Below, piece after piece: positions 1-7,383 of a stretch of 23,148 nucleotides of DNA (position 1 is its first letter; the number at the start of each line of letters is the position of its first letter). This DNA comes from an uncultured Campylobacter sp. (GTDB taxonomy: Bacteria; Campylobacterota; Campylobacteria; Campylobacterales; Campylobacteraceae). Made by a program: the position numbers and the translations under genes. The stretch lies in the NCBI RefSeq assembly GCF_937996225.1, contig NZ_CALKTC010000036.1:1-23148 (forward strand). The letters are read 5' to 3'. The notes beneath the pieces are model-generated. The model ran no database searches and was not told the DNA's origin. It worked only from the letters and a program-made list of their open reading frames with translations.

Positions 1-21
1 GACGCGCTAAAAGCGTAAAAA

Positions 22-696
22 TTAGCGTTCTCCCGCGTAGTCAAATCGCGCAGCTCCTAAGCTAAACTCGAAACTGTTTCGATCCACCGCGCCCACGCAC
101 GCGTCGCTATCGTAAAGCGCAAGCAGAAATTCCGCCATCTCCTCGCTTGAATGATACCGCGCAAAAGCCGCGTCGTAGTCGTAGCCCGCGTCATCCGTCG
201 CCACGGGGCCGAATTCCGTCCTAGTCGCGGCGGGCGCTAGAACTTTAGCCTGCATTTTGGCATCTTTATCCTGCGCCAGCTCGTGGTGCAAGCCCTCGGT
301 AAAGGCGCTTACGAAAAACTTGCTCGCGCAGTAGGTGACGGCGTTTGGCACCATACTGTAGCCGCCCGCGGAGGAGATATTGATGAGCTGAGCGGGCTTG
401 CGCTTGTAGTCGCGTACGAAGAGGTGGCTTAGCAGCGTGAGCGAAATGACGTTGAGCTGTAACATCTGCGAGACCTTGGCGAGATCGCGCTCGCCGACCG
501 CGCCGTAATCTCCAAAACCCGCGTTATTTATGAGCGCCTTTAGCTCGTAGCTTTTTAGCTCATCCCACAACGCCAGGACGTTCTCGCTGCACGCAAGGTC
601 GTAAATTTTAATAACTACGTCCGATTCGGGCGCGATCTGCGCGATCTCGTTCTTTAAGCTTTGCAGCAACTCCGCTCTGCGCGCGATTAGGATCAA
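22..696 (-). pseudogene. Short-chain dehydrogenase/reductase lacking its N-terminal NAD(P)-binding motif
   Basis: The 224 residues match the classical SDR fold from the end of the first helix onward. Visible are NNAG (in NNAGFGDYG), the catalytic Ser in NISSAGG, YCASK (Tyr and Lys), and a post-catalytic PAATRTEF segment. The glycine-rich TGxxxGxG motif, normally within the first 20 residues, is absent. Read upstream, the frame gives FARRGENLILIARR, which is normal SDR sequence, but before FARRGEN it runs into unrelated residues and then a TAA overlapping the neighbouring lipoprotein gene. There is no ATG or GTG; only the TTG at 694-696 could start it, with a fortuitous GGAG 5 bases before. 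About 25 N-terminal codons appear deleted or replaced, and neither of the other frames restores them. It is last in a minus-strand group behind the hydrolase and lipoprotein genes. If translated, it probably cannot bind cofactor. Confidence 0.8.
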
Positions 697-743
697 ATTT
701 TCTCCGCGGCGCGCGAAATTTAGCGGGCTTAAAATTTCACCCG

Positions 744-1211
744 CTATTTTCTGCGGATCTTATAGCTATTGCCGCTTTTTAGCAGCGAAATTTTGCCGTC
801 CTTCGAGACGTAGCAACCACCCTTAACTTTGCTTAAAATTTCGCTCTGCGATAAGCTCGACCAAAAAATTTCAACCCTGCTTTTATCCGCGGAAAATATC
901 CCGTAGATCGCAAGCGTAGCGTTATCCGGATCGTGCAGCCTCACGTCCGCGACGTCAAAAACCTGCACGCAGCCATTCTTGATCTTTGAAAAGCTTTGCC
1001 CTGCGGCGATCAAGCAGCCGTGCTCATCCGTGCCGCCGCCTACCATCGGCCCCTGCACGGCGGGCACTTTGCAGACGCCCTCGCTCGTGCCGCAGTCCGT
1101 AGCCGCGCTTTCGCTTCTCTTATCCGCTTCCTTGCCTAGCTTTGCATCGTGCGCCGCACAGCCGCACAAAAGCGCTGCCGCAAAGGCCGCGATTAAAATT
1201 TTATCTCTCAT
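744..1211 (-). CDS. Small secreted lipoprotein of unknown function
   Basis: 155 residues. The start is the ATG at 1211, preceded by AAAGGAG at good spacing. The N-terminus is a lipoprotein signal: a short basic start, a hydrophobic run and the lipobox LCGC, with Cys18 as the predicted lipidation site. The mature part has a linker rich in Lys, Glu and Ser, then several cysteines (in TDCGT, GVCKV, EHGCL, NGCVQ, GGCYV) that could form disulfides in the periplasm. The segment DEHGCLIAAG followed by KNGC resembles a recurring motif of small bacterial lipoproteins, recalled from memory; no function is assigned. The gene starts 21 bases after the stop of the upstream tannase-family gene on the same strand, so the two are probably co-transcribed. 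Its stop lies about 50 bases before the truncated dehydrogenase. Confidence 0.8.
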   Translation of the reverse strand: MRDKILIAAFAAALLCGCAAHDAKLGKEADKRSESAATDCGTSEGVCKVPAVQGPMVGGGTDEHGCLIAAGQSFSKIKNGCVQVFDVADVRLHDPDNATLAIYGIFSADKSRVEIFWSSLSQSEILSKVKGGCYVSKDGKISLLKSGNSYKIRRK

Positions 1212-1232
1212 CTTTACTCCTTTAAATAAATT

Positions 1233-2816
1233 TTATCTACACTCAAAGCTACTCGCGCTATTTTCGTCGCCGCCTACGTAGATAGCGACTTTAGGATACG
1301 CGCAGACCTTGATCTGCTTACCGGCGCGGCTCGTGCTTTTGCCTAGCAGGCTAGATGGGGCCGTTCCCTGCTCGCGCCACGCTTCAAGCGCGCTTAGCGG
1401 ATCGACGTCATCGATGCCGTTACCGCCGCCGCAGTGATTCATCCCCGGCAGTGCAAAAAATCGTGCAAATTCGTCCGCGTTCGCATTCGTTTCCACTAGC
1501 TTTTTGAACCAATCGCGCTGATCCATCGCCGAGAATACGGGATCGGAGACGCCCGTTACAATTATGAGCTTACCGCCGTTAGCGCGGAAGCTATCTAGCT
1601 TGGTCGAAATCGCATCGTTTATCGCCGCGGTCTCGAACGTTCGCTCTACGTCCTTATCAAAATCAAAGTTAATCAGATCAAACTCCGGTTGCGGCGGCGT
1701 CAAGAAATAATAATTCATCGAGCCCTTCGAGAGTGCGATATTTCTAGCATTTGGCTCTGCCGTTTGCGAGTCGCCTAGCTTCCATGCGCGCCAGCCGGGC
1801 TGATTTATCCCGGCATCGTAAAACCAGCCGCTGTAAATTTGTTCGCCCTTACTGTTTTTTGCGCCGTCAAATATCGCCTTTATCGCAGAAATTTTATCTT
1901 TGGGCAAATCAAGTCCGCTAGGATCGAACTCGCAACGCTCCCAAGCACCGATGATTCCGTCTTTTAGGCCGTCTAGCGCATCGCATTTATCTAGAACCGC
2001 CATGCTTAGCTTGTCCAAATCCTCCTGCGTAAGGGCGTTTGCGAAAATTTTATCCCCAGTGGCGTTTTTAGGCGCGATCTTCATAAGCTGCCGGTTGCCC
2101 CACTGCTCCGCGATCGCCGCGCGCGAAAGCCTAAAACCCGGATTTGCCGCAATTACGCCGTCAAATTCCAGCGGATACCTCTGCGCCGCCATCAGAGCCG
2201 AGCGCCCGCCGTTTGAGCAGCCCATAAAATAGCTGTGCGCGGGCGCTTTTTTATATGCCGCGAAAACCAGCTGCTTTGAGACGCTCGCGACCTTGCCGAT
2301 GGCCTGATAGGCATAGTCTAACCGCGCCTGCTGCTCAAGTCCGAACTCGGGCGTAGGCGTAGGGTGTCCCGAATCGGTCGTGACGACCGCATAGCCCCTC
2401 ATAAGCGCGGGTGTTGCAGTGCTAGTGCGGATAGGCACGGCGCCAAGAGCCGGCGCTACGAAGCCGTCCAAACCGCCTCCGCCCTGAAATAGCAGCTTGC
2501 CGTTCCAATCGCCTGGCAAGCGCAGCTCAAATTTTATGCCGTAATGCTTGCCGTCCGAGCCCGTGCGGGAGGCTATCTCGCCGTGAATTATGCAGTGCGG
2601 CGCGGCTTTTAGCGTCTTTTTGGCTCCGCCGGTTAGCGCAGACATCCTATCGGCGCCGATTTCGCCGCTTTGATTCCAGATCGCTTCACTGATCTTTGTA
2701 TCGTAAATTTTCGTGCCCTTTAGTGCCGCGCAAGCCCGCTCGTCAAAATCGCTCGCAAGCGCTCCCTGTAAGCCCAGAGCAGCCGTAAAGGTTGCAACTA
2801 AAATTTTATATTTCAT
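1233..2816 (-). CDS. Tannase/feruloyl esterase family secreted hydrolase
   Basis: 527 residues from the ATG at 2816, chosen because AAAGGAG precedes it and a clean Sec signal peptide follows (MKYKILVATFTAALGLQGALA, cut before SDFDE). A longer open frame to 2879 would put 21 unlikely residues before the signal. Family marks: the nucleophile elbow GCSNGG (Cys200-Ser201), an acid in TGVSDP (Asp425) and NHCGGG (His461-Cys462). This is the CS-D-HC pattern of the tannase family, where a disulfide ties the two cysteines beside the catalytic Ser and His. CDALDGLKDGI resembles the family's calcium-binding loop. The enzyme should act in the periplasm or outside the cell on an ester such as a gallate, ferulate or other aromatic ester; the true substrate cannot be read from sequence. 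It is first in a minus-strand unit with the lipoprotein behind it. Confidence 0.88.
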   Translation of the reverse strand: MKYKILVATFTAALGLQGALASDFDERACAALKGTKIYDTKISEAIWNQSGEIGADRMSALTGGAKKTLKAAPHCIIHGEIASRTGSDGKHYGIKFELRLPGDWNGKLLFQGGGGLDGFVAPALGAVPIRTSTATPALMRGYAVVTTDSGHPTPTPEFGLEQQARLDYAYQAIGKVASVSKQLVFAAYKKAPAHSYFMGCSNGGRSALMAAQRYPLEFDGVIAANPGFRLSRAAIAEQWGNRQLMKIAPKNATGDKIFANALTQEDLDKLSMAVLDKCDALDGLKDGIIGAWERCEFDPSGLDLPKDKISAIKAIFDGAKNSKGEQIYSGWFYDAGINQPGWRAWKLGDSQTAEPNARNIALSKGSMNYYFLTPPQPEFDLINFDFDKDVERTFETAAINDAISTKLDSFRANGGKLIIVTGVSDPVFSAMDQRDWFKKLVETNANADEFARFFALPGMNHCGGGNGIDDVDPLSALEAWREQGTAPSSLLGKSTSRAGKQIKVCAYPKVAIYVGGDENSASSFECR

Positions 2817-2847
2817 TGCCGCTCCTTTTGAAATTTTATTAATCGTA

Positions 2848-2856
2848 ATTCTAACA
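2848..2856 (-). promoter_or_regulatory. Possible extended -10 promoter of the tannase-family gene
   Basis: On the minus strand the sequence TGTTAGAAT fits an extended -10 element (TG, one base, then TAGAAT). It lies about 30 bases upstream of the ATG at 2816 and before the ribosome binding site. Only motif position supports it. Confidence 0.35.
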
Positions 2857-2979
2857 TAAAAATTTATCGTGAATTTCAAGCGTATTTGAGGAATTATGGA
2901 ATTCCTAGCGGAGCCATGCGGAATTTCAAATTTTAATTAAAAGGACGAAGCGCTCGGACAATCCGCAGGATCAATCTGA

Positions 2980-3210
2980 CTAACCCGCCGCGCAATTTCG
3001 CAAATCGCAGCGGAATACTTCGATCGCCCAAAACCAAACCGTGTGCCCAAAAAATCCCGAAACAAACTCATACCACGGAAGCTGAAAAAGCGGTGGTGTA
3101 AGTCCTAAAAGCGGCAGCGTGATGCAATGCACCGCGATATTTACGACGATACCGAACGCGACGCCCTGAAATAGCGCGATTTTAGGAAATTTCTCGGCAG
3201 CGAAGTGTGC
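2980..3210 (-). pseudogene. C-terminal remnant of a YagU-like (DUF1440) inner-membrane protein
   Basis: The minus strand is open for 76 codons between a TAG (3211-3213) and a TAG (2980-2982), without a start codon. Its product contains AEKFPKIALFQG, LLGLTPPLFQLPWYE and FGHTVWFWAIEVFRCDLRN. These align closely with the C-terminal third of Escherichia coli YagU (recalled: FPKIKLWQG, LMGLTPPVFDLPWYE, FGHLVWFWSIEIIRRDLRN). YagU is an inner-membrane protein linked to acid resistance. The N-terminal two thirds are missing: immediately upstream are two in-frame stops and then the 3' end of the MFS gene. This is therefore a truncated relic. The recognisable C-terminal sequence, without internal stops, suggests the loss is fairly recent. 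Confidence 0.8.
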
Positions 3211-3242
3211 CTAATTTTAAATTTTGCTATTGTTGCGGAGCA

Positions 3243-4393
3243 TTAAATTTCGTGCGTGCCCTTAAAGCTTGCACGGTAAAAAATCAGCAGTACGGCGGCT
3301 AACGCAGCAAAGCCGCAAAATAGCTCTTGGTAGCTTAAATATTCAAGCGCCTTGCCACCTACGGCAGTACCGATGCCGCCTCCGAAAAATATCGCCGTGC
3401 CTATGATCCCGGAGGATAGACCTTTGGCGGAACTACAACGAAGTGCCGCGCTTGCTAGGACGGACTGCGCGCAAACATATCCGAATCCCAGCAAAAACGT
3501 CCCTACATATGCGGTGGCAGCGAAGCAACTCGCCAAAAGGCACAGCGCCGAAGCGGACGCCAAAAAGCCGAGGGATAGAATTTCTTTTAGCGGCAACTTC
3601 TCTTTTAAATATCTAGCAGCGTTTCCCGCCAAAAAGCAAGCGACGCCGTAAAGCATAAGACATGTTCCGGCATAATTTGAGTTCAAGCCCAACTTTTTAA
3701 GTAGATAAGCGCCTATGAATGAGTACGCCCCGAGCACAATTACGCCATTACATAAAGCCAAAAAATAGCTTCTCAAAAGCGCAGCATCGCCGCGCAAGCT
3801 GGCTAGGGATTTTACGAAGCTTTCGCCTCCGCTTTTCGAAGTCTCTTTGAAATTTAGCGTAAATAGTGATACGAAAGATACCGCAGACAGCGCAGAAAAG
3901 GCTAAAAATATCTCCCTCCAAGAAAATCTAGCCACTGCCCATCCGCCTAAAGCCGCACTCAGCCCCTGTCCTAAAAATACCGAACCCAGAAATATCGCTA
4001 CGATTTTTTGTCTATCCTTCTCGTCATATGCATCGCCTATAACGCCGAGGCAGACAGCGATTATACCCGCTGCCGCGCATCCCGTGCAAAAGCGAAATAA
4101 AACAAGCCACGCTAGACTTTTTGCAGTGGAGCAAAGAAGCGTAAATATCGCCAAAAAGAGCATTAGCAGAATTAAAATTTTATCTCTGCCGTAGCGATCG
4201 CTAAGATGTCCGTAAACCGGCTGAAGTAAGCCGTATGGAATCAGATATGCCGTCAAAACTGCGGAGGCGGCGCTTACCTGCACCCAAACGAATCTGCGAT
4301 GCTAGGCAGCAGTAGCGATGCGATCCAGTTATCTGCGGCAGAGATTATCCCTGAGGCGATGATTACGAGTAGTAGTCCTTTTTTGCAGCGCAT
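3243..4393 (-). pseudogene. MFS transporter (DHA1-like) with a one-base frameshift near its start
   Basis: The main open frame (about 346 codons from GTG at 4283) encodes a multi-helix carrier with the MFS signature GHLSDRYGRDK in the loop between helices 2 and 3, and helical segments through to GTHEI at the C-terminus. It lacks helix 1. That helix is encoded just upstream in another frame: an ATG at 4393 gives MRCKKGLLLVIIASGIISAA, then DNWIASLLLPSIADSFG, then hits TAA after GCR. Adding one base in the GGG at about 4283-4285 joins SFG to VQVSAASAVLTAY, the normal MFS order. So a single-base deletion (GGGG to GGG) or a sequencing error explains it. The family exports drugs or other small molecules; the substrate is unknown. 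The intact length would be about 383 residues. An AGGA lies upstream of the ATG at 4393. Confidence 0.78.
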
Positions 4394-4981
4394 TTTAAAT
4401 TCCTAAATTTACGTAATTTTAGCCATTATAACTCTTTTGTGAGGAAATTTGAAATTTTAGCGAACTCAGCAAATATGAGACGAAAGGAATGGATCGCGAA
4501 TTCGCAGCGGTATCGCAATGCTGCGGCAAGTATAGCGCAATGGTCAGATATACAATGATGCGTCTACCTTATAGGGGCGAAGGCAGGCAGCAACGTGAGC
4601 AGTGAATGCATGACTAGTTTTATATTTCTAACTCTCTTTTTTTCGCGCATAAAGACCTATAAGAAATAACGCAAATTTAACAATGCCACGAAGCAGAGCT
4701 ATAGCATAAGGCAAATAAGGAAAGCCCTAACTTGCAACGCGAACCCTACAATAAAATTCAAAAATTCTTTAAAATTCTACGCGGATTATGATGCCTGAAA
4801 ATCAACTAAAATTTTAAATGCGCATATCCCCGTAGCGCACGCTTTTTAGCCACGTAATCTCATCGTTTATCACAAATCGCGACGAACTGTTTGTATATAA
4901 CTCGTGCCGCTAGGTTAATTTAATTAGCAGCGGAGTTTTGAAATTTTACGAATGCGGGGATTTCAATGAGCGCTTGAAATT
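4394..4981. other. Gene-free stretch with possible decayed coding fragments
   Basis: No intact gene is visible. Two short minus-strand frames read like coding debris. The first, 4628-4726, encodes GFPYLPYAIALLRGIVKFAL and then a short basic tail, like one membrane helix. The second, 4814-4909, encodes SSRFVINDEITWLKSVRYGD and then a stop. Neither has a start codon with a ribosome binding site, and neither was recognised. The stretch lies beside a frameshifted and a truncated gene, so decay is the likely explanation. Confidence 0.35.
4425..4430 (-). promoter_or_regulatory. -10 box of the MFS gene
   Basis: A perfect TATAAT on the minus strand lies about 32 bases upstream of the ATG at 4393, in an AT-rich stretch. 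It supports 4393 as the ancestral start of the MFS gene. No clear -35 was seen, which is usual in Campylobacter. Confidence 0.5.
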
Positions 4982-6082
4982 TTAGTCTCGAGAGATAATT
5001 TTGATTTCGTTCGCGCAAGATCCGCCAAAGTCCGCGCCGAAGGGATCTTGGACCGTAAAATAATGATCTATCGCGCCGCATCCGTGCCCGATCTGCTCAT
5101 CCCAGCCAAGCGCCCTGCGCACGAAGCCCTTGGCATGGGCGACGGCTGCAGGCAGACTAAGCCCCGCCGCCAGCGCGCATGCGATCGCGCTTGAGAGCGT
5201 GCAGCCCGTGCCGTGGGTGTTGCGCGTAGCAATTTTAGGCGCGGAAAACTCATAAAATTTGCCATTTTCATACAAAATATCGACCGCTAAATTTCTCAAA
5301 TCCCCGCTCTCGTCCTCGCCGCTAGGTTTAAAACCAGCGCCTAGGAAGGCTGTGGATAAATTTTGTTTAAAAGAGGGCTTCGCGCTCGCAGTTAAATTTT
5401 TGCATTCGCTAGTAAAATTTTCACTTGCGAAATTTGCGCGCTTCGTCGAGCTCGCAGAATTTTCGCGTGCGCCATTTTCGCTCGCTTCGTGCCCAAAAGC
5501 TTTAAAATTTTGCGCCGCATCCGCCGCGCCGCAAGCCACGCTCGCGCCCGCAAGATCGCCGCCTTTGATCAAAATCGCGCCGCCGAAAAATTGCGAAATT
5601 TTAACCGCTGCGGCGCGCATATCGGCTAAGCTTAAAATTTTCATCTCCGCCAAAACCTCAGCCTCGCGCACGTTGGGCGTGATGATCTCTGCGGCGGGGG
5701 CGAGCTCATATTTTAGCGCATGCAGCGCGCTTTGTTTCATCAAAACTCCGCCGCTGGTGGCGACCATCACGGGATCTAAGACGACGTTTTTCGCGCCGTG
5801 TTTGCTCAGGCTCTTTGCGATAGCCTCGGCAACCCCCTCATTGGAGATCATTCCGATTTTAACGGCGTCCGGAAAGATATCGCTAAAAATCGCATCGAGC
5901 TGCGCCTCTACAAAACGCGGCGGAACGTCCAGCACGTCGAACACTCCGCGCGAATTTTGCGCCGTAAGCGCCGTAATGGCGCTAGTAGCAAACATCTTAT
6001 GCGCGCTGATCGTCTTGATATCGGCCTGTATGCCCGCACCGCCGCCGCTATCAGAACCCGCGATAGTAAGAATTCTTTTCAT
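4982..6082 (-). CDS. thiD: Hydroxymethylpyrimidine/phosphomethylpyrimidine kinase with a low-complexity insert
   Basis: ThiD phosphorylates HMP and HMP-phosphate to HMP-pyrophosphate for thiamine synthesis in the cytoplasm. The ribokinase-like fold shows ILTIAGSDSGGGAGIQADIKT at the N-terminus, VLDPVMVATSG near 101-111, ITPNVREAE near 134-142, ILIKGGDLAG near 170-179, and RNTHGTGCTLSSAIA near 287-301 with the anion hole and catalytic Cys. The protein is 366 residues; the family is usually near 265. The extra length is mostly residues about 180-264, rich in Ala, Ser, Asn, Lys and Glu with no recognisable motif, between the KGG strand and LAVDILYENG. The core motifs are intact, so the enzyme is probably active. 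The start at 6082 has AAAGG upstream. It is transcribed alone, divergent from cmeA; no TPP riboswitch was seen. Confidence 0.92.
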   Translation of the reverse strand: MKRILTIAGSDSGGGAGIQADIKTISAHKMFATSAITALTAQNSRGVFDVLDVPPRFVEAQLDAIFSDIFPDAVKIGMISNEGVAEAIAKSLSKHGAKNVVLDPVMVATSGGVLMKQSALHALKYELAPAAEIITPNVREAEVLAEMKILSLADMRAAAVKISQFFGGAILIKGGDLAGASVACGAADAAQNFKAFGHEASENGARENSASSTKRANFASENFTSECKNLTASAKPSFKQNLSTAFLGAGFKPSGEDESGDLRNLAVDILYENGKFYEFSAPKIATRNTHGTGCTLSSAIACALAAGLSLPAAVAHAKGFVRRALGWDEQIGHGCGAIDHYFTVQDPFGADFGGSCANEIKIISRD

Positions 6083-6187
6083 AAAAAGCCTTTAAAATTT
6101 TAGCGCGATTATATCGAAATTCCGCTATAATTCCCCAGATATATTATTTTACGGGTTAAATTTAAGTTTTATTTATATAGTTTTTAT

Positions 6188-6200
6188 TATAATTTATAAT
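6188..6200 (+). promoter_or_regulatory. Tandem -10 boxes upstream of cmeA
   Basis: Two perfect TATAAT hexamers, 6188-6193 and 6195-6200, lie in a strongly AT-rich stretch 55-70 bases before the cmeA ATG. Either could drive the efflux operon. The palindrome at 6206-6221 would then lie on the transcription start. Confidence 0.55.
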
Positions 6201-6205
6201 TTATT

Positions 6206-6221
6206 CGTAATAACTATTACA
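6206..6221. promoter_or_regulatory. CmeR-like operator of the efflux operon
   Basis: CGTAATAACTATTACA contains the perfect inverted repeat GTAATA-AC-TATTAC. The known CmeR (TetR family) site upstream of cmeABC in C. jejuni, recalled as TGTAATAAATATTACA, agrees at 14 of 16 positions, with the same half sites and 2-base spacer. It begins 5 bases after the second TATAAT, where bound repressor would block transcription. cmeR itself, which precedes cmeA in C. jejuni, is absent here; thiD is the neighbour. Confidence 0.72.
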
Positions 6222-6255
6222 AATACAAAATTTTAACCCAAATAGAGGAAACTAC

Positions 6256-7383
6256 ATGAAAAAAGTCGCTAGTTTGATTTTCGCAGCATTTTTGGTTTCG
6301 AGCTGCTCCTATTTTGAAAAAAAGGAGGAAAGCGGCGCAAAACAAAGCGGTGAGGCTCCCGCGCTGCCGGTTGGCGTATTTATCGCCAAATCCGCCGACG
6401 TGCCGATAATTTTGAAATTTAACGGACAGACCGTAAGCGAGCTTGAGATAATGCTAAAGCCGCAGGTTTCGGGCACTATCGAAAAGCAACTTTTCGAGCC
6501 GGGGCACAGCGTCAAAAAGGGCGACGTGCTCTACGAGATCGACCGCTCGCGCTACCAAGCGGCGTTTGACAGCGCAAACGCTAATCTGCAAAACGCCTCG
6601 GCGGACTACAAAAGAGCCAAAGCGCTAAAAGCTAGCAACACGATCTCTCAAAAGGATTTCGACACCGCAAAGGCCGCGTTTATGGTGGCTGAAGCAAATT
6701 TTAAAAGTGCAAAGATAGATTTTGACCACTCGCTTGTGACCGCGCCTTTTGACGGCATGGCGGGCGATACGCAAAAGGACGTGGGCGCGTACGTAAACGT
6801 GGGCGAGGATCTGGTGCGCCTTAGCAAATTTGATCCGATCGACGTGGAATTCGGCATCGCGGATGTCGATAGGCTAGAGCTTGATGCAAATTTAAGAAAC
6901 GGGCAGTGGAAGCAGCTAGGGCGTCAGGTAAGCATAAATCTCGGCGGCAAGGACTACAACGGCACGCTAAGTTTTATCGATAGCGTTATCAATACAAACA
7001 CCGCGTCCGTCAGCGCCAAGGCTCAAATTCCAAATCCAAGCTTAGAAATTCGCCCTGGAATTTTTACTAAAGTAAGCGTCGAGGGTTTTTATCAGAAAAA
7101 CGGCTTTAAAATTCCGCAAGTTGCGCTCAAGCAAGATCTTAGCAACACCATAGTCTACGTCGTGCAAGACGGAAAGGTCGCTAAAAAAGTGGTCAAAATC
7201 GCAGCTCAAGATACCCGCACGGCGACGATCTCAAGCGGACTGCAAGACGGCGATCAGATCATTTTGGATAATTTTAAAAAGATCAACGTGGGCTCCAAGG
7301 TAACTCCCGTACCCGCAAGCACCGATCCTTACGTAGCGGGGCAGTCTGAAGCGTCTCAGAGCAATGCGGAAAGTGGGAAATAA
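6256..7383 (+). CDS. cmeA: RND efflux periplasmic adaptor (membrane fusion lipoprotein), CmeA type
   Basis: 375 residues. This subunit links the inner-membrane RND pump to the outer-membrane channel. The lipoprotein signal ends in VSSC, with Cys17 lipidated, which anchors it on the periplasmic side of the inner membrane. Family order is seen: a first half of the lipoyl domain (KPQVSGTIEKQLFEPGHSVKKGDVLYEID), a helical hairpin (about residues 110-160, NASADYKRAKAL to FKSAKIDFDHS), the second lipoyl half (LVTAPFDGMAGD), then beta-barrel and membrane-proximal domains. The ATG at 6256 has AGAGGA upstream. It is the first gene of a three-gene operon; its TAA shares one base with the ATG of cmeB, so translation is probably coupled. 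Expression is likely controlled by the palindrome at 6206-6221. Confidence 0.87.
   Translation: MKKVASLIFAAFLVSSCSYFEKKEESGAKQSGEAPALPVGVFIAKSADVPIILKFNGQTVSELEIMLKPQVSGTIEKQLFEPGHSVKKGDVLYEIDRSRYQAAFDSANANLQNASADYKRAKALKASNTISQKDFDTAKAAFMVAEANFKSAKIDFDHSLVTAPFDGMAGDTQKDVGAYVNVGEDLVRLSKFDPIDVEFGIADVDRLELDANLRNGQWKQLGRQVSINLGGKDYNGTLSFIDSVINTNTASVSAKAQIPNPSLEIRPGIFTKVSVEGFYQKNGFKIPQVALKQDLSNTIVYVVQDGKVAKKVVKIAAQDTRTATISSGLQDGDQIILDNFKKINVGSKVTPVPASTDPYVAGQSEASQSNAESGK

Noticed and set aside
2817..2879. Longer N-terminus of the tannase-family protein
   Set aside because: The extra 21 residues have no ribosome binding site and would bury the signal peptide; the ATG at 2816 has AAAGGAG.
5259..6095. 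Long plus-strand open frame of 278 codons opposite thiD
   Set aside because: It is the antisense shadow of thiD; its product is a low-complexity Ala/Ser/Phe sequence with no ribosome binding site, while the minus strand has clear ThiD motifs.
6083..6255. TPP riboswitch upstream of thiD
   Set aside because: The divergent gap is AT-rich and short; no CTGAGA-type core or paired elements of a thi box were found on the minus strand.
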